NCBI GenBank assembly: GCA_017883385.1 | Contig: JADGNQ010000055.1 | Coordinates: 1-34,153 of the forward strand | DNA: 34,153 bases | Direction of reading: 5' to 3' | Source: Candidatus Sulfotelmatobacter sp. | GTDB taxonomy: Bacteria; Acidobacteriota; Terriglobia; Terriglobales; Acidobacteriaceae | Shown: one piece after another, positions 22,778 to 30,440 of the stretch | How positions within the stretch are numbered: position 1 is the stretch's first letter | Layout: each line of letters starts with the position of its first letter | The notes under the pieces: model-generated | Told to the model about the DNA's origin: nothing | The model's database searches: none | The model's input: the letters and a program-made list of their open reading frames with translations, nothing else | Program-made: the position numbers and the translations under genes

Positions 22778-24241
22778 TTAGAACGGAATGACCTTCTTCA
22801 TCCCCTTCTTTTTCTTCTTCTTGCTGCTGGAGATCTCTTCGTCGCTGGCGGGGATCGAATTGTCGGCACTCGCGGTGGGCGAGGACGACGATTGCCCCTG
22901 CTGGATCTCGTTCACCTGCGGCGGCGGAGGCAGCGCCTGATTTCCAGTGCTGTCGGTGGGCTTCAGTTCGTTGGGATCGGCGGGCGCATTCGGTTTCAAC
23001 TCGTTCGGATCCGGCGCGGGCGGTTGAGCATTGGTGGAACCAGCCGGCTGGCCAAACGGTGAACTGCCCGCCGGAGTGTCCGGTGGGGGCTCGTTCGCAG
23101 AAGGTAGGTCGGGCTTCACGATTTCCACGCCGATGCTGCCCTTCCGGCTCATGTCTCTTCCCGTGGCTGCCATTGCCTCTCCCTGCACGACTTGGCTGGC
23201 ACTCACCGGTGTCGGATCGACCAGCGTCGGTTCGCCCACCTTGGCCGCTGTCGCCATGTCCGGCCCCTTCTTAATGATCCCAATCAACCTCTGGCTCATG
23301 GTGGACTCGCGGCGGCTGGCGTCCTCGGCCTTGTTCAGCGCGACCGCTGCCTTGGTCGGCCGGGGAATCGGCTGGTGCAATGCCGCCAGGCGTTTCTTCG
23401 CATCATCCGAACGATCCATGATGGGATACCGCGTCAGAATCTTCGAATAGGCATCCGATGCGTGCTTGGCTAACTCTTCGATGTACTTCGCTTTGACAGC
23501 CTCGGCCGCGCAACCCCGCGGCAGGCCTTTGGCGTCGCAGGTGGGAGCATTGCGCAAACGCGTGATCTGTCCTTCATAGTTCTGCCCCAGCAGATAGAGC
23601 GCTTCGTCAGCACGGCTGTACAGCGGATACCTTTCTACCAGCGATTGCAGGCGCGCGATCGACGCCGGGTACGACTCGCGCAAATAGTAGAAGCGTCCGA
23701 TTTCAAACTCGCGTTCCCCGAGCACTTCCTGCACTTCCAGCAGACGCTGCTTGGCCTCAGGCAGCAGCTTGCTGTCAGGAAATTCCAGAATCAGGCTGCG
23801 GTATTCGTCCTCGGCGCGCTTGGCGTGGGTGTAGTCGCGGTCGGCCTTCTCCATCTGCTGGTAATGGATGTTGGCGACTTTCAGCTGCGCCTCCGCCGCT
23901 TCCGGCATGTTGGGGAAGAAGGTCTTGAAATCTTCGTACTCCTGCTCGGCCTGCGCCAGCGCAGCGGTTCCGCCTTCGGCATACCAGGAATCGCCCACGG
24001 CCAACTTGGCGCGCGCGACGAACTCGGAATCCGGGTAGGTATTGATGAGCGTCTGCAGCGTCAGGCGCGCCACGTCAAAGCGGTTATGCCGCATGGCGTC
24101 CATGGCCTTGTCGAACAAGACTTTGTCTGGCTGCTTAGACCCGACATTGGCCAGGGGATTCACCGATTTCTTATTGGTGCAGGCTGCGGTGAAGATCAGC
24201 AGCATGCCCAGCACGGCTATCAATGGAATTCGACGTGACAT
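22778..24241 (-). CDS. BamD/YfiO-like outer-membrane assembly lipoprotein with extended C-terminus
   Basis: A 487-residue lipoprotein. The signal peptide MSRRIPLIAVLGMLLIFTAAC ends in a lipobox, with Cys as the first mature residue. Several TPR-like helical pairs follow (about 40-275): FDKAMDAMRHNRFDVARLTLQTLINTYPDSEF, AEDEYRSLILEFPDSKLLPEAKQRL and YYLRESYPASIARLQSLVERYPLY. This is the BamD pattern, in which the protein supports insertion of beta-barrel proteins by the BAM complex. Typical BamD is about 240-280 residues. The extra roughly 200 residues here are Pro/Asn/Ala/Ser-rich and end in a Lys cluster (KKKKKGMKKVIPF). The start at 24241 is chosen over an upstream frame because GAGGT lies 5 bases before it and the signal peptide begins there. 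A double-hairpin repeat separates it from rpe. Confidence 0.82.
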   Translation of the reverse strand: MSRRIPLIAVLGMLLIFTAACTNKKSVNPLANVGSKQPDKVLFDKAMDAMRHNRFDVARLTLQTLINTYPDSEFVARAKLAVGDSWYAEGGTAALAQAEQEYEDFKTFFPNMPEAAEAQLKVANIHYQQMEKADRDYTHAKRAEDEYRSLILEFPDSKLLPEAKQRLLEVQEVLGEREFEIGRFYYLRESYPASIARLQSLVERYPLYSRADEALYLLGQNYEGQITRLRNAPTCDAKGLPRGCAAEAVKAKYIEELAKHASDAYSKILTRYPIMDRSDDAKKRLAALHQPIPRPTKAAVALNKAEDASRRESTMSQRLIGIIKKGPDMATAAKVGEPTLVDPTPVSASQVVQGEAMAATGRDMSRKGSIGVEIVKPDLPSANEPPPDTPAGSSPFGQPAGSTNAQPPAPDPNELKPNAPADPNELKPTDSTGNQALPPPPQVNEIQQGQSSSSPTASADNSIPASDEEISSSKKKKKKGMKKVIPF

Positions 24242-24299
24242 TAGGACCTCGAAGAAATCGTGTGGCTCGCCTGCCAATTGCTGCGGGCCTCACCTATCG

Positions 24300-24347
24300 C
24301 CGGGCTTTGCCCGGCCCGACCGGGTCTGAGACCCGGTCCCACAAAAA
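24300..24347. repeat. Double-hairpin repeat, copy D
   Basis: Stem 1 is CCGGGC-TTT-GCCCGG (24300-24314). After CC, stem 2 has perfect 9-bp arms GACCGGGTC (24318-24326) and GACCCGGTC (24330-24338) with loop TGA, then the tail CCACAAAAAC. It ends 8 bases before the rpe stop codon (minus strand), so it lies immediately 3' of rpe and 60 bases upstream of the BamD-like gene. Confidence 0.85.
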
Positions 24348-24354
24348 CTGAACC

Positions 24355-25029
24355 TCAAACCCTCTGCATCGCAGCTTCGGTGGCTGCCTTCAGCAGCACC
24401 TGCGCATTCTTCTTTGGATCGCCATTGCCGAACACGGCGTTGCCCGCCACCAGAATTTCTGCGCCCGCCCTCACCACGTCGGCCACGGTATCGAGCGCCA
24501 CCCCACCATCTACTTCGATGCGATAATGCAGCCCGCGTTGTCCGCGAATCTCGGCCAAACGGCGCATTTTGTGCAGCGTAGACGGAATGAACCTCTGCGC
24601 TCCAAACCCGGGATTCACCGACATCACCAGCACATAATCCACAATCTCGAGCACTTCCGCGAGCGCGTCTACCGGCGTCGCCGGATTGATGACCACACCG
24701 GCCAGGCAATCGTGACTCTTGATCAGATGCAGCGTGCGGTCGAGGTGCCGGCAGGCCTCTTGATGCACTGAAATCCAGTTCGCTCCCGCGTCGGCAAATG
24801 CGGGAATGAATTCGTCAGGATTCTCGATCATCAGGTGGCAATCGAGTGGCAACTCGGTCGCCTTGCGCAACGACTTCACTACCGGCGGACCTATTGTGAG
24901 GTTCGGGACAAAGTGGCCATCCATGATGTCCACATGGATCACACTTCCCCCGCCCTCGCCTGCGGCGCGCACCTGCTCGCCCAGCCGAGCGAAATCAGCC
25001 GAAAGAATCGAAGGCGCCAGTTCGATCAA
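24355..25029 (-). CDS. rpe: Ribulose-phosphate 3-epimerase
   Basis: It interconverts ribulose-5-phosphate and xylulose-5-phosphate in the pentose phosphate pathway. The 224-residue TIM barrel has all the expected motifs: APSILSADFARLG (5-17), HVDIMDGHFVPNLTIG (metal His and catalytic Asp), CHLMIENP, MSVNPGFGAQRFI (the family usually has GFGGQ) and IEVDGGV with the second catalytic Asp. The C-terminal phosphate-binding AGNAVFG is present. Length is standard. It is probably transcribed with, and upstream of, the BamD-like lipoprotein gene. Confidence 0.96.
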   Translation of the reverse strand: MIELAPSILSADFARLGEQVRAAGEGGGSVIHVDIMDGHFVPNLTIGPPVVKSLRKATELPLDCHLMIENPDEFIPAFADAGANWISVHQEACRHLDRTLHLIKSHDCLAGVVINPATPVDALAEVLEIVDYVLVMSVNPGFGAQRFIPSTLHKMRRLAEIRGQRGLHYRIEVDGGVALDTVADVVRAGAEILVAGNAVFGNGDPKKNAQVLLKAATEAAMQRV

Positions 25030-25111
25030 ACGTGAACTCTCAGAACCTGATGTCTCAGAATCGTGCTCTTGCCAGGAAAATCCGCTGGAGGAAATTCTAA
25101 CACGCTGAAAT

Positions 25112-25146
25112 CGAGTACCGGGTACCGAGTTGCGAGTACGGAGCTA
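25112..25146. repeat. Degenerate heptanucleotide tandem array between rpe and the EamA gene
   Basis: Five consecutive heptamers follow one pattern: CGAGTAC, CGGGTAC, CGAGTTG, CGAGTAC, GGAGCTA. The array lies in the divergent rpe / EamA promoter region, 83 bases from the rpe start and 51 from the EamA start. It belongs to the same size class as the arrays at 5901, 33494 and 34118, but is degenerate and not next to a start codon. Confidence 0.6.
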
Positions 25147-25196
25147 AGCGTGGCGCGGGCCGCCCCCGCCTGCGAAAGGACAGAGGTAAAGCAACT

Positions 25197-26111
25197 GTGA
25201 ACCATGAAGACGCGCGCTTCCGATTCGCTCGCATGTTACCCTCGTCCGGCGTGTTCTCACCCACTCAATCCGGCCCGGCTGTCTACAGCGTCATGGCCGT
25301 ATTCCTGTGGGGCACGAGCGACTTCGCTGGAGGCTACGGGTCGCGCCGCGCCAACGCATTCGTTCTAACAGCTTTTTCCCATATCTGCGCCTTCGTGCTG
25401 ATGTTCGCGGTGGCCTTCGCGCTGCACCCGGCATTCCCGTCGCGCGCGAGCATTCTGTGGGGGTTGGCCGCAGGCGGGATCGGCGGATTCTCACTCGCCA
25501 TCTTCTATCGCGCCCTTGCCACGGGACAGATGGGACTCACCGCGCCGATCGCAGCCTTGCTGGGCGCGGCCATCCCCACACTCGCCGACATCGCGATGGA
25601 GGGCGCTCCCGGCCACTGGACGATGGCCGGATTCGCGCTCGCCATTTTTGCCATCTGGCTGATCACGCGGCCAGAGGAGACGACCGAGAACGACGAGTCC
25701 GGGCGCCCAAAAGGTGTGGCCATGGCCGCGCTTGCCGGCGTGGGATTCGCTGGCTTCTACCTTTGCATTCACCAGACCACCGGCTCGCCGGTGTGGATCG
25801 CCGCCACTTCCCGCGTCGGGTCGTTTGCGACCACAGCCGTCGCGGTGGTCGCAACTCGTGCCCCACTCAGGCTCGACCGCCCTCGCGCTGTCCTCGGCAT
25901 GTTCGCGGGCTTCCTCGACATCAGCGCCAGCGCCCTGTTCATCTTTGCCAGCCAGCGCGGACGCCTCGACGAAGCCGTCGTCATTACCTCGCTCTACCCT
26001 GCTGTGACCGTGTTGCTGGCCCGCCTCGTCCTGAAGGAGCACTTCAGCCGCTGGAAGTTCCTAGGATTGCTGGCTGCGCTGGCGGCCGTGCCGATGATTG
26101 CGGCAGGGTAA
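25197..26111 (+). CDS. EamA/DMT-superfamily transporter
   Basis: A 304-residue inner-membrane protein with about ten hydrophobic helices in two EamA-type halves (about 28-155 and 165-302). Each half has the usual start (VYSVMAVFLWGTSDF; GVAMAALAGVGFAGFYLCIHQTT) and the C-terminal half ends in SLYPAVTVLLARLVLKEHFSRWKFLGLLAALAAVPMI, the classic DMT ending (LxPvxtvllar.vl.E......G..l). Members export or import small metabolites; the substrate is not predictable. The GTG start at 25197 has AGAGGT about 9 bases upstream; an ATG at 25233 is the alternative and would not remove a helix. It is divergent from rpe. Confidence 0.85.
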   Translation: MNHEDARFRFARMLPSSGVFSPTQSGPAVYSVMAVFLWGTSDFAGGYGSRRANAFVLTAFSHICAFVLMFAVAFALHPAFPSRASILWGLAAGGIGGFSLAIFYRALATGQMGLTAPIAALLGAAIPTLADIAMEGAPGHWTMAGFALAIFAIWLITRPEETTENDESGRPKGVAMAALAGVGFAGFYLCIHQTTGSPVWIAATSRVGSFATTAVAVVATRAPLRLDRPRAVLGMFAGFLDISASALFIFASQRGRLDEAVVITSLYPAVTVLLARLVLKEHFSRWKFLGLLAALAAVPMIAAG

Positions 26112-26139
26112 GACAGCACTTCCATCATTCTTATTGCCA

Positions 26140-26209
26140 GAATAGTATTCCATACCGTTGACGTACTTCACTGTAGTAGAATGATATTCTCTATTCTCGA
26201 ATAGAGAAT
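26140..26209 (+). promoter_or_regulatory. Palindromic operator cluster and promoter of the AbiE-like pair
   Basis: Three inverted repeats share GAATA/TATTC-type half-sites: GAATA-G-TATTC (26140-26150, perfect), AGAAT-GAT-ATTCT (26178-26190) and arms ATTCTCTATT (26186-26195) with AATAGAGAAT (26200-26209, 10 of 10 paired, loop CTCG). The second and third overlap, and the third ends 2 bases before the ATG at 26212. A -35-like TTGACG lies at 26158-26163, between the first and second sites, so a bound repressor would cover the -10 and the ribosome site. The region is AT-rich compared with its surroundings. Autoregulation by the winged-helix product of the first gene is the obvious inference. Confidence 0.7.
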
Positions 26210-26211
26210 CG

Positions 26212-26757
26212 ATGGACTTAAAGCCTCAAGACGTCGTCCTTGCGCTGAAGATGTTGGCCAGCGAGTTCAGTCCCTGGAGCTATGCCAAGCTGGGGAAGGA
26301 ACTGGCCATGAGCGCTTCACATGTTTTCGAATCGGTCGCCAGGGCTGAAGCCGCTCACCTCATCCCGTTTGTTCCGTCTTCGCCAATGCGCAGACGCCTT
26401 CTCCCGGAACTCAACCGCGGCAACCTGAAGGAGTTCCTGATTCACGGCGTGAAATACGCCTTCCCCGTTGAACGCGGCGGTGCAACTCGCGGAATTCCCA
26501 CCGCAGAGGCCGCTCCCCCCCTCAATCAATATTTCCCCGAGAGCTTCCCACTTCCACCCGTCTGGCCGTGCGCTGATGAGGATAAGCGGTCAACGCGAGG
26601 GCTTGAGTTTTCTCCACTGTACAAGAACGTAATCACGGCCTCGCGAGATCCCAAACTCTATGAACTCCTTGCCCTCGTGGATGCTATACGTGAGGGACGC
26701 GCGCGCGAACGTGAAATTGCGATCCGCGAGCTGAGCGCGAGAATAGACTCCAAGTGA
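26212..26757 (+). CDS. Winged-helix protein, AbiEi-like antitoxin/regulator candidate
   Basis: A 181-residue soluble protein. Residues about 5-50 (PQDVVLALKMLASEFSPWSYAKLGKELAMSASHVFESVARAEAAHLI) form a credible winged helix-turn-helix. The middle carries FLIHGVKYAFPVERGGATRGIPTAEAAPPL (76-105), which is like the hGvxYxFp..GG..rGvPTa segment of AbiEi-type partners. The C-terminus is helical and charged. Its stop overlaps the next gene by 4 bases (GTGA), implying translational coupling with a nucleotidyltransferase. In AbiE systems the first gene encodes the DNA-binding antitoxin that represses its own promoter at inverted repeats, and such repeats are present directly upstream. Toxin-antitoxin function is inferred, not shown. 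Confidence 0.7.
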   Translation: MDLKPQDVVLALKMLASEFSPWSYAKLGKELAMSASHVFESVARAEAAHLIPFVPSSPMRRRLLPELNRGNLKEFLIHGVKYAFPVERGGATRGIPTAEAAPPLNQYFPESFPLPPVWPCADEDKRSTRGLEFSPLYKNVITASRDPKLYELLALVDAIREGRAREREIAIRELSARIDSK

Positions 26758-27458
26758 ATCTGCCTCAACCGAGTCCAAATCTTGCGCGTCTTGCTGACGC
26801 CGCCAAGAAGCTGGCGCCACTGCTGGATCAGATCGTATTTGTCGGTGGCTGCCTAACCGGCCTACTCTTAACCGATCCCGCCGCCGCTCCGGTTCGCCCC
26901 ACATTCGACGTCGACGCAATCGTCGGAACCGCTTCGTACACGGAGTTCACGCTTCTTGAGAATCGTCTCCGCGAACTCGGCTTCCATCAATCTCACGCAG
27001 AAGGTGCCCCGATTTGTCGTTGGTTGAGTGGAGACCTGATTCTCGATTTGATGCCAACAGACGCTTCGATTCTCGGCTTCAGCAATCGCTGGTATCGCCC
27101 TGCCCTGGAAAATGCGCAGAGAATGCGAATCGGCGAATATGAAATTCGGCTCATCACCGCTCCGTATTTTCTCGCTACGAAGCTGGAAGCGTTTCATGGA
27201 CGCGGCAAGAACGATTTCGGCATGAGCCACGACCTGGAAGATATCGTGACTGTCATCGATGGACGGCCCGAGACCATCGACGAAGTCCATCTCGCCCAAC
27301 AGGACTTGCAGAGATATCTCAGCGATGAATTCAGGGCTTTATTATCGAATCGTGACTTTCGCGAAGCACTGCCTGGACACCTGATGCCCGACGCTGCCAG
27401 CCAGGAGCGTCTCGGCTTGGTAGTGAAACGTATGCAGCAGTTGGTCGTGCAAGGATAG
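26754..27458 (+). CDS. AbiEii-like nucleotidyltransferase (possible type IV toxin)
   Basis: A 234-residue Pol-beta-superfamily nucleotidyltransferase. Motif I is FVGGCLTGLLL (29-39), followed by RPTFDVDAIV (48-57) with metal-binding Asp52 and Asp54. A third carboxylate, Asp98 in LILDLMPTD, fits the fold. The AbiEii-type C-terminal motif KLEAFHGRGKNDFGMSHDLEDI (about 143-164) has the conserved K...R.K.D..S.DLED pattern. AbiEii enzymes transfer nucleotides, probably to tRNA or protein, and stop growth unless neutralised. GTG start at 26754, overlapping the upstream gene's stop by 4 bases. The OppF-type gene begins 3 bases after its stop codon, so all three could be on one transcript. A housekeeping nucleotidyltransferase with no toxicity is the alternative. 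Confidence 0.75.
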   Translation: MNLPQPSPNLARLADAAKKLAPLLDQIVFVGGCLTGLLLTDPAAAPVRPTFDVDAIVGTASYTEFTLLENRLRELGFHQSHAEGAPICRWLSGDLILDLMPTDASILGFSNRWYRPALENAQRMRIGEYEIRLITAPYFLATKLEAFHGRGKNDFGMSHDLEDIVTVIDGRPETIDEVHLAQQDLQRYLSDEFRALLSNRDFREALPGHLMPDAASQERLGLVVKRMQQLVVQG

Positions 27459-27461
27459 CCG

Positions 27462-28319
27462 ATGCCTCTGCTTGAAATCCGCAACCTGACGAAGGGTTTC
27501 CCCCAGGGCGAGTCGCCGTTTGCTGGGAAGTCTCGCGGCGAGGTCCGCGCGGTCGACGACGTTTCGCTCGACATTCACGCGGGCGAGACGCTGGGTCTGG
27601 TAGGCGAATCGGGCTCGGGCAAGAGCACGCTGGGACGCCTGATCCTTCGCCTCATCGAGCCCACATCGGGTACGATTTGGCTCGGGGATCGGGACCTGCT
27701 CTCGGCCAGCCGCGGCGAAATGCGCCGCCTGCGCCGCGATTTGCAGATCATTTTTCAGGACCCGTTCGCCTCCCTGGACCCGCGTTACCGCGTGGAAGAC
27801 ATCGTCGCCGAGCCGCTGATCATCCACGGAATGGAAGGACAAAATCGGGAAGGGCGCAACTTCAGTCAGCCCAGGAAAGCCGGCCCAATCCAACGTGGGA
27901 CTTTGCAGAACGCCCGTCGCGCCCGCGTCGGTGAACTGCTGCGGGCGGTGGGCCTCGACGAGTCCGCGCGCACGCGCTACCCGCACGAGTTTTCCGGCGG
28001 ACAGCGCCAGCGCATCGGCATCGCGCGCGCCCTGGCCCTGCGGCCAAAATTCATCGTGTGCGATGAGCCGGTGTCGGCGCTCGACGTCAGCGTCGGCGCA
28101 CAAATCGTCAATTTGCTGGCGCAGCTGCAGCGCGATTTCGGCCTCACCTACCTGTTCATTTCGCATTCGATGCCGGTGGTGCGCTATCTCTCGACGCGAA
28201 TTGCAGTAATGTATGGCGGAAGAATCGTCGAGGTCGGCGACACCGAGCAGATCACCAACCGCCCTGCGCATGCCTACACACGCAGCCTGCTGGAAGCCAC
28301 GCCAGAACTGCTTGCGTAG
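27462..28319 (+). CDS. OppF/DppF-type oligopeptide ABC transporter ATPase, orphan, with internal insertion
   Basis: A 285-residue ABC ATPase with every core motif: Walker [10 protein letters not shown] (48-56), Q-loop Gln99 in [12 protein letters not shown], signature FSGGQ (177-181), Walker B FIVCDEP (197-203), D-loop SALD and H-loop His235. The Q-loop context [11 protein letters not shown] and C-terminal [13 protein letters not shown] are typical of OppF/DppF. No permease, binding-protein or OppD gene is nearby, which is unusual because these ATPases work as heterodimers with a membrane complex. Residues about 125-150 ([16 protein letters not shown] and onward) interrupt the usual ...EPL..HG...ARRARV.ELL... 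run and look like translated repeat DNA. The ATG follows the nucleotidyltransferase stop by 3 bases. Confidence 0.87.
   Translation: MPLLEIRNLTKGFPQGESPFAGKSRGEVRAVDDVSLDIHAGETLGLVGESGSGKSTLGRLILRLIEPTSGTIWLGDRDLLSASRGEMRRLRRDLQIIFQDPFASLDPRYRVEDIVAEPLIIHGMEGQNREGRNFSQPRKAGPIQRGTLQNARRARVGELLRAVGLDESARTRYPHEFSGGQRQRIGIARALALRPKFIVCDEPVSALDVSVGAQIVNLLAQLQRDFGLTYLFISHSMPVVRYLSTRIAVMYGGRIVEVGDTEQITNRPAHAYTRSLLEATPELLA
27834..27910. repeat. Probable repeat-derived insertion within the OppF-type gene
   Basis: This segment encodes about 25 residues that the family normally lacks. Its base sequence has repeat-like features: on the minus strand it reads through GGGCCGGCTTTCCTGGGC and ends in GCGCCCTTCCCG, recalling the CCCTTCC ends of the two-hairpin repeats near 4000. 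It contains no stop in the oppF frame and its length keeps the frame. I see no second copy in the window, so its repeat nature is inferred. Confidence 0.4.
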
Positions 28320-28660
28320 GGAACGTGGGTCTTGGGTATCAGATATGCGTCCAAGTGCTCGCGCCACCCGCTCCGCCGCAAAACCGAAGGCGGCCGCGGG
28401 AAGAATCTCGGCCACCGGCACCGCAATTACAACCGGCGTTACATTCGACATGCGCACAATCCTAAGCCCGGGCGGAGCGACCGTCCCGGCAAGCGCGTTT
28501 TGCCGACGTAACGCCGGAGCCCCCTCAACTTGCAAGAGGCAACTCCAAATTTCATAGTGAGACCGGGGGAGGGTTCGTTACAGGGCCTTCGTGAAATTGC
28601 CATCCCTCAACCGCCTTGTGTAGACGCCCGGCCACGATTAGAATTCCTTCGATTCTTTGC
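28320..28660. other. Intergenic region downstream of the OppF-type gene
   Basis: About 340 bases without a supported plus-strand gene. On the minus strand an open frame reads MSNVTPVVIAVPVAEILPAA and continues with GC-rich third positions (about 28340-28460), but it then runs antisense to the ATPase and has no ribosome site, so I do not call it. It might be a remnant of a gene. The Yip1 gene's Shine-Dalgarno begins at 28660. Confidence 0.35.
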
Positions 28661-28672
28661 CAGGAGGCACTC

Positions 28673-29434
28673 ATGGCCGCCGCTCCGGTCTTACCCGCTT
28701 CTCCCACTCCAGAATCTGCGCCACTTTCCCAAGGGGCGCGCATCGTCAACACGTTTATCGCACCCTCGAAGACGTTCACAGATCTGCGCCGCAGCGCGAG
28801 CTGGTGGGCACCCTTTCTGCTCATGGTGATCATTTCGACAGCCTTTGTTTATACAGTGGACCAGAAAATCGGGTTCCGCAAAGTTACAGAAAATCAGTTG
28901 GCGATGTCGCCCAAGCAATCCGCACAACTAGATAACCTGCCGGCCGACCAGCGTGACCAGCAGATGCGACAAAGAACGATCGGCACCAAGTTCGTCTCCT
29001 ACCTCTTCCCCGCCATCACGCTCATCATCTGGCTGATCATCGCTGCGGTCTTGTTTGCCACCTTCAAGTTTGCGGCAGGAGCTGACATCACGTTCAAAGT
29101 CTCCTTCGCCATTGTACTGTTCGCCGCTCTGCCGGGCGCGCTGAAGACGCTGCTGGCCATGGCCTCCGTGCTGGCGGGGATGAGTCCAGACTCGTTTTCA
29201 TTCCAGAATCCGGTGGCCACAAACCCCGGCTATTTTATGAACCCGGCGGACAATGTTTTCCTCTACAGCATCTTATCTTCGCTCGATATCTTCCTGATCT
29301 GGACGCTGGTCCTAACAGCCATTGGCTTTACCTGCGTAAGCAAGGTCAAGCGCGGCGCGGCTTTCGGCATCGTCTTCGGCTGGTGGGCCGTGTTCACTCT
29401 TGCGGGCGCAGGGTTGGGCGCCATGTTCTCGTAA
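28673..29434 (+). CDS. Yip1-family integral membrane protein
   Basis: A 253-residue membrane protein. A soluble Pro/Ser/Ala-rich N-terminus is followed by the family opening GARIVNTFIAPSKTFTDLRRSASWWAPFLL (a 'F..P..tf..l....sw..p' pattern). About five hydrophobic helices follow: near 49-62, 103-129, 140-165, 195-220 and 228-252. These fit the Yip1 domain. Function in bacteria is unknown; the eukaryotic relatives act in vesicle traffic. AGGAGG lies 6-7 bases upstream of the ATG at 28673, a strong Shine-Dalgarno that decides against an in-frame start at 28616. Confidence 0.8.
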   Translation: MAAAPVLPASPTPESAPLSQGARIVNTFIAPSKTFTDLRRSASWWAPFLLMVIISTAFVYTVDQKIGFRKVTENQLAMSPKQSAQLDNLPADQRDQQMRQRTIGTKFVSYLFPAITLIIWLIIAAVLFATFKFAAGADITFKVSFAIVLFAALPGALKTLLAMASVLAGMSPDSFSFQNPVATNPGYFMNPADNVFLYSILSSLDIFLIWTLVLTAIGFTCVSKVKRGAAFGIVFGWWAVFTLAGAGLGAMFS

Positions 29435-29559
29435 GGTTTCTGCCGCGGCTGTGGTACGGCTGGAGCGAGATGCAGCGCGATCTGACGGAGATTAAGGAAC
29501 TGGCCGCGCAGATGCGGCGGGAAAAGCATGTCGCCACGCTGAAGCCGGCGATGAAGTAG
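29434..29559 (+). other. Possible gene remnant or very short ORF after the Yip1 gene
   Basis: The frame beginning at the last base of the Yip1 stop reads RFLPRLWYGWSEMQRDLTEI and continues for 41 residues to a TAG at 29557. It is a plausible amphipathic, charged C-terminal helix with GC-rich third positions. It has no proper start except an ATG at 29470 (29 codons) and no Shine-Dalgarno. It may be the tail of a gene whose front was lost, or a chance frame. I do not recognise it. Confidence 0.25.
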
Positions 29560-29583
29560 GCAGCGCAGCCGGAGTGGCTTCAG

Positions 29584-30414
29584 TCATCCAGCCATAGATT
29601 CGATTGCTTGCACCACGTCAGGGAGAAGCGTCAGGTTGAGGCTGGCGAGATCCTGTTTCATATGGTCGGCGTTCGTAGTCCCGGTTAATGGCAATATCCC
29701 GACCGCGAGCGCAAAACTAAATACGATCTGCGCCGGGGTTGCGTTCAGCTTGGCCGCAAGACCGATCAGCGGAGGATGCCGCAGCACCTCCGGATTTGCG
29801 GTGAGCAGCGAGAATCCCTGATAGATAATTTTGCGCTCGCTGCAGAACCGTCGCACTTCGCGATCCCAGCCGAGACGCGCGAAACAGCGGTTTTGCACGA
29901 ACGCAGGGAGTTCGGCCTGGGCGGCTGCCAACTGCTCCAAGTGTTGCAGCGAGACGTTGCTTATACCGAGCAGGCGTGTGCGCCCGGCATCGCGCTCCTT
30001 CCGCATCGCCTCCCAGACTGCGGAGTCGTCATCGGTCCACTCATAACCCGAGGGCCCGTGCAGCACGAAGCTCTCGACGTGGTCGGTACGGAGATGCTCC
30101 AGCGAATTAGCTAAGGACTGAGCGACTTGCGTAGCCAGACTCGCCGAAGGATCGTAAGGCAGGCGATGGTCTTGACCGCGCTGGTAGGTGAATTTCGTCT
30201 GCAGAAACAGATCGGCTCGCGTCACCACGCCGGCGCGATAGGCTGCGGCCAAACCCTCCCCGACTCCGGCTTCGAAATAGTGCCGGCGCTGGTTGGCCGT
30301 GTCGATGCCGCGAAATCCTGTGCGGAGCGCGAGTTCGGTAAGGGCTGCGGAGCGGTCTTCCTTCCAGGCGGTACCGTAGAGAAAATCTGGAACAGGCGAG
30401 GGTTCAACGGGCAT
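29584..30414 (-). CDS. Aldo/keto reductase family oxidoreductase
   Basis: A 276-residue TIM-barrel NAD(P)H-dependent oxidoreductase. The catalytic tetrad can be placed: Asp in FRGIDTANQRRHYFEAGVG (about residue 38) and Tyr in HYFE eight residues later, Lys in LFLQTKFTYQ, His in ESFVLHGP. The segment RLLGISNVSLQHLEQL is the family's 'iGvSN' motif, and ILPLTGTTNADHMKQDL is the cofactor-phosphate loop (usually iP.pGt...h...n). Substrate is unknown. The ATG at 30414 is taken; a GTG one codon earlier is equally possible. Convergent with the Yip1 gene and divergent from the DinB-like gene. Confidence 0.9.
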   Translation of the reverse strand: MPVEPSPVPDFLYGTAWKEDRSAALTELALRTGFRGIDTANQRRHYFEAGVGEGLAAAYRAGVVTRADLFLQTKFTYQRGQDHRLPYDPSASLATQVAQSLANSLEHLRTDHVESFVLHGPSGYEWTDDDSAVWEAMRKERDAGRTRLLGISNVSLQHLEQLAAAQAELPAFVQNRCFARLGWDREVRRFCSERKIIYQGFSLLTANPEVLRHPPLIGLAAKLNATPAQIVFSFALAVGILPLTGTTNADHMKQDLASLNLTLLPDVVQAIESMAG

Positions 30415-30440
30415 CACGTCATTGTGTCATGAAAAACCAT

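Noticed and set aside
27342-28535. A 397-codon minus-strand open frame opposite the OppF-type ATPase
   Set aside because: Most of it is antisense to clear ABC-ATPase motifs. Only the first part (28340-28460) has a protein-like look, with no ribosome site, so it is noted but not called.
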